DNA of 38,059 bases from Nostoc sp. LEGE 06077 (GTDB lineage Bacteria; Cyanobacteriota; Cyanobacteriia; Cyanobacteriales; Nostocaceae), in NCBI RefSeq assembly GCF_015207705.1, contig NZ_JADEWI010000066.1:1-38059 (forward strand), given 5' to 3'. Below are positions 33,504-38,059 of this stretch, one piece after another. A model generated the notes under the pieces. It did not search any database. It was not told where the DNA came from and worked only from the letters and a program-made list of their open reading frames with translations. The position numbers and the translations under genes were made by a program. Positions within the stretch are counted from its first letter, which is position 1. Each line of letters begins with the position of its first letter.

Positions 33504-35561
33504 ATGACTAATCGCCTTGCCCAAGCTAAAAGCCTCTACCTACGTAAACACGCCGAAAATCCGATTGATTGGTGGCCTTGGTGTGATGAAGCCCTGGCGA
33601 CTGCAAAGGCAGAAAATAAACCTATCTTTCTCTCGATTGGGTACTCTAGTTGCCACTGGTGTACGGTGATGGAAGGTGAGGCTTTTTCTGATGCGGCGAT
33701 CGCAGATTATATGAATACCAATTTTCTGCCTATTAAGGTAGACAGAGAAGAAAGGCCAGACATCGATAGCATTTATATGCAGGCGTTGCAGATGATGAGT
33801 GGTCAAGGTGGTTGGCCTTTAAATACCTTTCTCTCTCCTGAAGATTTGGTTCCTTTTTATGCTGGGACTTATTTTCCTATCGATCCCCGCTACGGTCGTC
33901 CTGGTTTTTTACAAGTGCTACAAGCTCTCCGGCGCTACTATGACACGGGAAAAGAAGACTTACGCCAACGCAAAGCGGTAATTTTAGACTCGTTACTCAC
34001 CTCTGCGGTATTGCAAAATAGCGATCCCCAGTCAGTTGCAGAAAATGAATTATTTGGCAAAGGTTGGCAAACTAGTACGGGGATCATTACTTCTAATCAA
34101 TATGGTAATAGCTTCCCGATGATGCCTTATGCAGAGTTAGCACTGCGGGGAACTCGGTTTAATTTACCCTCTCAGTATGATGGTAAACAAATTTGCACTC
34201 AGCGAGGACTCGATTTAGCGTTGGGTGGGATTTATGACCATGTGGGTGGGGGCTTTCATCGCTACACTGTTGATCCCACTTGGACAGTACCTCACTTTGA
34301 AAAGATGCTTTATGACAATGGGCAAATTGTCGAGTATCTGGCGAATTTATGGAGTGCAGATATCCAAGAGCCGGCTTTTGCTACGGCGATCGCGGGAACT
34401 GTACAATGGCTGCAACGCGAAATGATTGCCCCGGAAGGCTATTTTTACGCGGCTCAAGATGCGGATAGTTTCATTAATGCTGAAGCAGTTGAGCCAGAAG
34501 AAGGCGCTTTTTATGTGTGGAGTTACAGCGAACTAGAACAGCTATTAACACCAGAAGAACTGACGCAATTACAACAAGAATTTACAGTTAGTTCTCAGGG
34601 TAACTTTGAAGGGCTGAATGTACTGCAAAGGCGCAATGGCGGGCAATTAAGTGCAGAAATAGAAACGGTATTAGCTAAATTATTTACGGCTCGTTATGGT
34701 AATACACCAGAATCATTAAAAATATTTCCGCCAGCACGGAACAACCAAGAAGCCAAAACCCATAATTGGCCAGGCCGCATCCCTTCGGTGACGGATACAA
34801 AAATGATTGTGGCTTGGAATAGCTTGATGATTTCTGGGTTAGCTAGAGCCTACGGAGTATTTCAAGAGCCTTTGTATTTAGAATTAGCAGCACAAGCAGC
34901 TAACTTTATTTTGGAAAATCAGTTTGTTGACGGGCGTTTCCACAGGCTGAATTATCAAGGTGAGGCGACAGTATTAGCGCAGTCGGAAGATTACGCCTTT
35001 TTTATTAAAGCGTTACTGGATTTGCAAGCTTGTAGCCCAGATGATCAACAATGGTTAGAAAAAGCGATCGCTATCCAAGCAGAATTCGACGAATTTCTTT
35101 GGAGTGTAGAACTAGGTGGATACTTTAACACATCCAGCGATGCCAGTCAGGATTTAATTATCCGCGAACGCAGCTATACAGATAACGCGACACCTTCAGC
35201 AAATGGAGTGGCGATCGCAAATCTTGTACGATTGTCTCTACTCACTGATAATCTGCATTATCTTGATTTAGCCGAGCAAGGCTTAACAGCTTTTAAAAGT
35301 GTGATGAGTAGTCATCCTCAAGCTTGCCCCAGCTTATTCACTGCTTTAGATTGGTATCGCAACTCTACCTTAATTCGCAGCACCACCGAGCAAATTCAAT
35401 CTCTCATTCCTCAATATTTGCCAGTAGCAGCGTTTTCTGTAGTCTCTAACCTCCCAGAAGGAAGTATCGCCTTAGTTTGCCAAGGTTTAAAATGTCTTGC
35501 ACCAGCGACAAGTGTCGAGCAAATGTTACAGCAAGTGCAGCAAAGTCAAACTAGAGGATGA
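33504..35561 (+). CDS. YyaL-type thioredoxin-fold protein with six-hairpin domain
   Basis: The 685-residue protein belongs to the YyaL/DUF255 family (animal SPATA20). An N-terminal thioredoxin-like domain holds [20 protein letters not shown] and the CHWC motif (C50 to C53). The C-terminal two thirds form an alpha/alpha-barrel, glycosidase-like region ([54 protein letters not shown]). The length is normal. Biochemical role unknown; redox or sugar epimerase-like activities have been suggested for the family. ATG at 33504. It stands alone, 59 nt before the toxin-antitoxin pair. Confidence 0.92.
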   Translation: MTNRLAQAKSLYLRKHAENPIDWWPWCDEALATAKAENKPIFLSIGYSSCHWCTVMEGEAFSDAAIADYMNTNFLPIKVDREERPDIDSIYMQALQMMSGQGGWPLNTFLSPEDLVPFYAGTYFPIDPRYGRPGFLQVLQALRRYYDTGKEDLRQRKAVILDSLLTSAVLQNSDPQSVAENELFGKGWQTSTGIITSNQYGNSFPMMPYAELALRGTRFNLPSQYDGKQICTQRGLDLALGGIYDHVGGGFHRYTVDPTWTVPHFEKMLYDNGQIVEYLANLWSADIQEPAFATAIAGTVQWLQREMIAPEGYFYAAQDADSFINAEAVEPEEGAFYVWSYSELEQLLTPEELTQLQQEFTVSSQGNFEGLNVLQRRNGGQLSAEIETVLAKLFTARYGNTPESLKIFPPARNNQEAKTHNWPGRIPSVTDTKMIVAWNSLMISGLARAYGVFQEPLYLELAAQAANFILENQFVDGRFHRLNYQGEATVLAQSEDYAFFIKALLDLQACSPDDQQWLEKAIAIQAEFDEFLWSVELGGYFNTSSDASQDLIIRERSYTDNATPSANGVAIANLVRLSLLTDNLHYLDLAEQGLTAFKSVMSSHPQACPSLFTALDWYRNSTLIRSTTEQIQSLIPQYLPVAAFSVVSNLPEGSIALVCQGLKCLAPATSVEQMLQQVQQSQTRG

Positions 35562-35620
35562 TTCCTTTTTAGGAAGCAGAAAACTGATAAGGTCTATCTA
35601 CTAAATCAAGCAAAATAGCA

Positions 35621-35845
35621 ATGAAAACTGAACAAGAAAGAAAAGCAATAATTGAATCTATCAATGTGTTGTTAAACCAAGCTTATGACAGTGTGTTAGA
35701 TGAAATACTCGCTTATTTACAAAGAATAGATGATATGGAAGATGAGGAAGATTTACAAGCTATTAAGGAAGCAAGAGAAGATAGACGTATAAATGGTACT
35801 GTTTCTTGGAATGAATATCAAGGGTATAACAAAGAAACGGCTTAA
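35621..35845 (+). CDS. Antitoxin of the RelE-type pair
   Basis: The 74-residue acidic, helical protein (MKTEQERKAIIESINVLLNQ, then EEDLQAIKEAREDRRINGTV and WNEYQGY) lies directly before the RelE-like toxin, with stop and start overlapping as TAATG. The RExDRRxNGTVSW pattern near the C-terminus is typical of the toxin-binding end of such small antitoxins. It is expected to bind and inhibit the toxin and to autorepress the pair. A DNA-binding domain is not obvious. Confidence 0.82.
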   Translation: MKTEQERKAIIESINVLLNQAYDSVLDEILAYLQRIDDMEDEEDLQAIKEAREDRRINGTVSWNEYQGYNKETA

Positions 35846-36162
35846 TGTATCAAGTTGAACTAACTAATGGTGCGATAAAACAACTAAATAAACTACCCAA
35901 TAATATTAAAGAACGTATCGATGCCAAAATTCTAGATTTGGCTATAGAACCGCGTCCAAATGGAGTTAAAAAAATCAAAGGTGATGAAAATTCTTATCGT
36001 ATTCGAGTAGGAGATTACCGCATCATCTATGGAATATATGATGATATTTTACTAATAACTGTAGTGAGAATCGGTCATAGAAGTAAAATTTATCAAGACG
36101 AAACCTGGCAAATAAAAAAAATTTCAGGTCTAGGGAGAAAATTCAGGTGCGGTGAAAAATAG
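35845..36162 (+). CDS. RelE/ParE family toxin
   Basis: The 105-residue basic protein shows the RelE fold: YQVELTNGAIKQLNKLPNNI, the ALKRL-type helix, KIKGDENSYRIRVGDYRIIY and the final VRIGHRSKIY. Family members are mostly ribosome-dependent mRNA endonucleases. The typical end is reached near residue 85; the remaining ~20 residues (ETWQIKKISGLGRKFRCGEK) are an extension that runs into the leader of mobA, suggesting loss of the original stop. It starts inside the antitoxin stop (TAATG) and is translationally coupled. Confidence 0.88.
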   Translation: MYQVELTNGAIKQLNKLPNNIKERIDAKILDLAIEPRPNGVKKIKGDENSYRIRVGDYRIIYGIYDDILLITVVRIGHRSKIYQDETWQIKKISGLGRKFRCGEK

Positions 36163-36178
36163 GGACATAGAAGCACAA

Positions 36179-36763
36179 ATGACTCAGCACTCAGCACTCA
36201 CAGCCATTGTCTTAGCTGGCGGTCAAAGTTCGCGGATGGGACAGGATAAGGCTTTGCTGACTGTTCAAGGAGAGGCTTTATTACAGCGAGTTTGTTATGT
36301 TGCTGCGGCTTGTGCTGATACTGTTTATATCGTCACTCCCTGGCCGGAACGTTATCAACATTTACAGTTACCTCGTTGTCAGTTTATTTTAGAAGCGCCT
36401 GTAAATCACGGGCCTTTGCTAGGGTTTACTCAAGGACTTGCACAGGTGCAAACTGATTGGGTGCTGTTACTTGCTTGCGATTTACCGAACTTGCAGGTTG
36501 AGGTGTTGCAAGAATGGACGGCACAACTGGATAATGTGGGGGAAGATGCGATCGCCGCTTTGGCACATCATACTAAAGGCTGGGAACCTCTGTGTGGTTT
36601 TTATCGCCGTCAGTGTTTACCGCAGCTTCTAGATTTTATCAACCAAGGTGGGCGATCGTTTCAGCAGTGGCTTAAGCAACATCCTATACAAGTGTTATCC
36701 CTACCTACTACTGATATGCTACTTAACTGTAACACCCCTGAAGATTGGGCATTAATGCCGTAA
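36179..36763 (+). CDS. mobA: Molybdenum cofactor guanylyltransferase
   Basis: MobA attaches GMP to molybdopterin to make the bis-MGD cofactor or its precursor. The 194-residue product has the nucleotidyltransferase signature AIVLAGGQSSRMGQDKALL near the N-terminus, LLACDLPN as metal-binding loop and WEPLCGFYRRQCLP later. ATG at 36179 gives the usual start; GTG at 36152 would add nine residues and overlap the toxin gene. The start is embedded in a CAGCACTCAGCACTCA repeat, and the ribosome site is poor, so coupling with the toxin gene is possible. No other molybdenum gene is in the window. Confidence 0.92.
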   Translation: MTQHSALTAIVLAGGQSSRMGQDKALLTVQGEALLQRVCYVAAACADTVYIVTPWPERYQHLQLPRCQFILEAPVNHGPLLGFTQGLAQVQTDWVLLLACDLPNLQVEVLQEWTAQLDNVGEDAIAALAHHTKGWEPLCGFYRRQCLPQLLDFINQGGRSFQQWLKQHPIQVLSLPTTDMLLNCNTPEDWALMP

Positions 36764-37037
36764 AAACACCATTTCAACCAGCAATTAATCAAGTTTTCAT
36801 GAATGATTTTAGATGGTAAAAATTTTTACTATGAATTTTTTCCTAAACCAGATATTTGTTGTTTAATTAACAATAGTTTTTTAACACACTACTGTATAGT
36901 ATTTAAAGCTTTTCTCAATAAACCTTGTATACTTAATGGCGAAGTGGCATAGCTATAAATTCTTGGGGAATTTTGGTATTGTCTACATTCGCCTTTTTTA
37001 TCAGCAACTCTCATAGTTACTATAGGTTGATTTCTAT

Positions 37038-37955
37038 ATGTATCGTCGTTGGATATCCTCAGCATTAGCAATTCTAGTAAGTATATTTTTAATTGCTTGT
37101 AGCAGTGCTACAACTCAACAGCCGCAACCACAAACACCTGCTATTACAGCAACCCCTAATAATCAACAAATAGCCAAACGAGTAGTTAGTCTTTCATCTC
37201 TAGCAACAGATATTATTTATCAACTTGATAAGACTAAGCTAGTGGGTATCGCTGGAAATTCGTTATTTAAAAATGACCCTGGTTTTAAGGATATTCCTCG
37301 CGTTAGTGAAGGTCAAACCCCTCCTAGTTTAGAAAAAATTGTGGCTCTAAAACCAGATTTAGTCATTGGTATCGAAGGTTTTTCTACCCAAGTAATACAA
37401 AGATTGCAAGAATTAAAAATTCCTACTTTACTGACTCAACTCAAAACATGGGATTCCTTAGAAAATCTGACTCAAAAAATTGGTGATTCAATCGGTGCAA
37501 ACCCCGAACCTTTATTAACTCGCTACAAAAGTTTTTTGCCAGAGAAACAAAAACAAAATATCTCTACTTTGGTGTTAGTGAGTAATCAACCAATTCTCAC
37601 ACCAAATAAAAGCAGTTGGGCGGGAAACTTGTTAGAAAAATTTCAACTCAAGAATGTCGCCGCAGATTTACAAGGTAAAAGTCCTTTTGGTGGTTATGTC
37701 ACTTTATCAGCAGAGAAAGTTTTAGAAGTTAATCCAGAGACGATAATTGTCATCAACCCTCCCCAAGCAAAATCAAATAAAGAGATTCTGGAATCCTTTA
37801 GTCAAGAACCTTTTTGGCAAAAACTCAAAGCAACTCAAAATAATCGAGTTTATATTTTTGACTATTATGGATTAGTAAATCCAGGTAGTATCAATGCGAT
37901 TGAGAAAGCTTCTCAGCAGCTTAAAAAAGATTTACAGCAGTTCCGGCTGTTATGA
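37038..37955 (+). CDS. BtuF/FecB-like ABC transporter substrate-binding lipoprotein
   Basis: The 305-residue protein has a lipoprotein signal peptide (lipobox LIAC, Cys21) and a PBP class III fold as in BtuF/FhuD/FecB: RVVSLSSLATDIIYQL, PPSLEKIVALKPDLVIGIEG, the long backbone helix near residues 130-160 and ALKA-type end (FWQKLKATQNNRVYIFD). The ligand may be a corrinoid, haem or ferric chelate and cannot be told; no permease or ATPase gene is next to it. There is no cobalamin riboswitch or clear Fur box in the 274-nt upstream spacer. ATG at 37038. Its stop overlaps the stop of the transposase-like frame on the other strand. Confidence 0.87.
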   Translation: MYRRWISSALAILVSIFLIACSSATTQQPQPQTPAITATPNNQQIAKRVVSLSSLATDIIYQLDKTKLVGIAGNSLFKNDPGFKDIPRVSEGQTPPSLEKIVALKPDLVIGIEGFSTQVIQRLQELKIPTLLTQLKTWDSLENLTQKIGDSIGANPEPLLTRYKSFLPEKQKQNISTLVLVSNQPILTPNKSSWAGNLLEKFQLKNVAADLQGKSPFGGYVTLSAEKVLEVNPETIIVINPPQAKSNKEILESFSQEPFWQKLKATQNNRVYIFDYYGLVNPGSINAIEKASQQLKKDLQQFRLL

Positions 37956-38059
37956 GGTACAGTAGCAGCAAGTAGCAAACCAGTTTCTTAAATGTTGAGG
38001 ATTTATTAAGTCGAGTGCAACTGATATTAGTTTATCAACCATTTCTGTTGTAGTTGGAG
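37950..38059 (-). CDS. C-terminus of a probable IS630-type transposase (partial)
   Basis: On the minus strand an open frame enters from the right edge and ends with TAA at 37950-37952. The 35 visible residues (TTTEMVDKLISVALDLINPQ, then HLRNWFATCCYCTS) match my recollection of the C-terminal helix and WFxxCxYC end of IS630-family transposases common in Nostoc. The stop codon shares bases with the TGA of the lipoprotein gene (37953-37955 follows at once), so little or no IS end is left between them; the element may be truncated. Only a fragment is seen, hence moderate confidence. Confidence 0.5.
   Translation of the reverse strand, partial: PTTTEMVDKLISVALDLINPQHLRNWFATCCYCTS

Noticed and set aside
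36764-37037. Cobalamin riboswitch upstream of the BtuF-like gene
   Set aside because: The conserved B12-box and core sequences are absent; only a chance GTGGCA is present.

Overview
The window looks like chromosomal DNA of a filamentous, Nostoc/Anabaena-type cyanobacterium. The evidence is the dense scatter of the HIP1 octamer GCGATCGC inside and outside genes, cyanobacteria-typical proteins (a GT2 like the monoglucosyldiacylglycerol synthase MgdA, a DUF3153 lipoprotein, a VMAP-N/NB-ARC ATPase, TPR-CHAT proteins), low-GC intergenic DNA, and small palindromic and tandem repeats between genes. I found no rRNA, tRNA or CRISPR array.

Region 1 (1-8949, all minus strand) is the accessory part. It ends, in transcription order, with a contractile-injection-system tail-tube protein (828-1331) and a repeat-rich protein that runs off the left edge (1-821). 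Upstream lie a tiny basic ORF, a zinc-ribbon/pseudokinase/transmembrane/PstS-like fusion (1576-3816), a 1318-residue TPR-CHAT protein with six W-E-Y motifs (3903-7853) and a paralogue of its N-terminal domain (8245-8949). This combination is the best candidate in the window for an undescribed system: a sensor and a caspase-like scaffold beside a phage-tail-like injection machine.

Region 2 (9212-22684) is mostly housekeeping: dnaX, a methyltransferase, the mgdA-like glycosyltransferase, a DRTGG-domain protein, an SRPBCC protein, a DprA-like Rossmann protein, a MAPEG protein, yajQ, a DUF3153 lipoprotein, a membrane-anchored TPR-like protein, a secreted protein, argB and aroK. Its intergenic DNA holds a MITE-like element and a clear example of a 25-nt small repeat inserted into one of two tandem 58-nt repeats.

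Region 3 (22727-32031) has a NB-ARC ATPase that stops before any repeat sensor domain, a LapA-like membrane protein, ubiX and rnr in tandem, then a 1.2-kb gene-poor stretch with foldable DNA and a start-less coding remnant, followed by two adjacent genes that share a ~52-residue helical repeat; the first also has a domain resembling ssDNA-annealing proteins.

Region 4 (32162-38059) holds clpP, a small hydrophobic protein, a YyaL-type thioredoxin-fold protein, a RelE-type toxin-antitoxin pair that runs into mobA, a BtuF/FecB-like binding lipoprotein, and at the right edge the C-terminus of a probable IS630-type transposase whose stop codon overlaps that of the lipoprotein gene.
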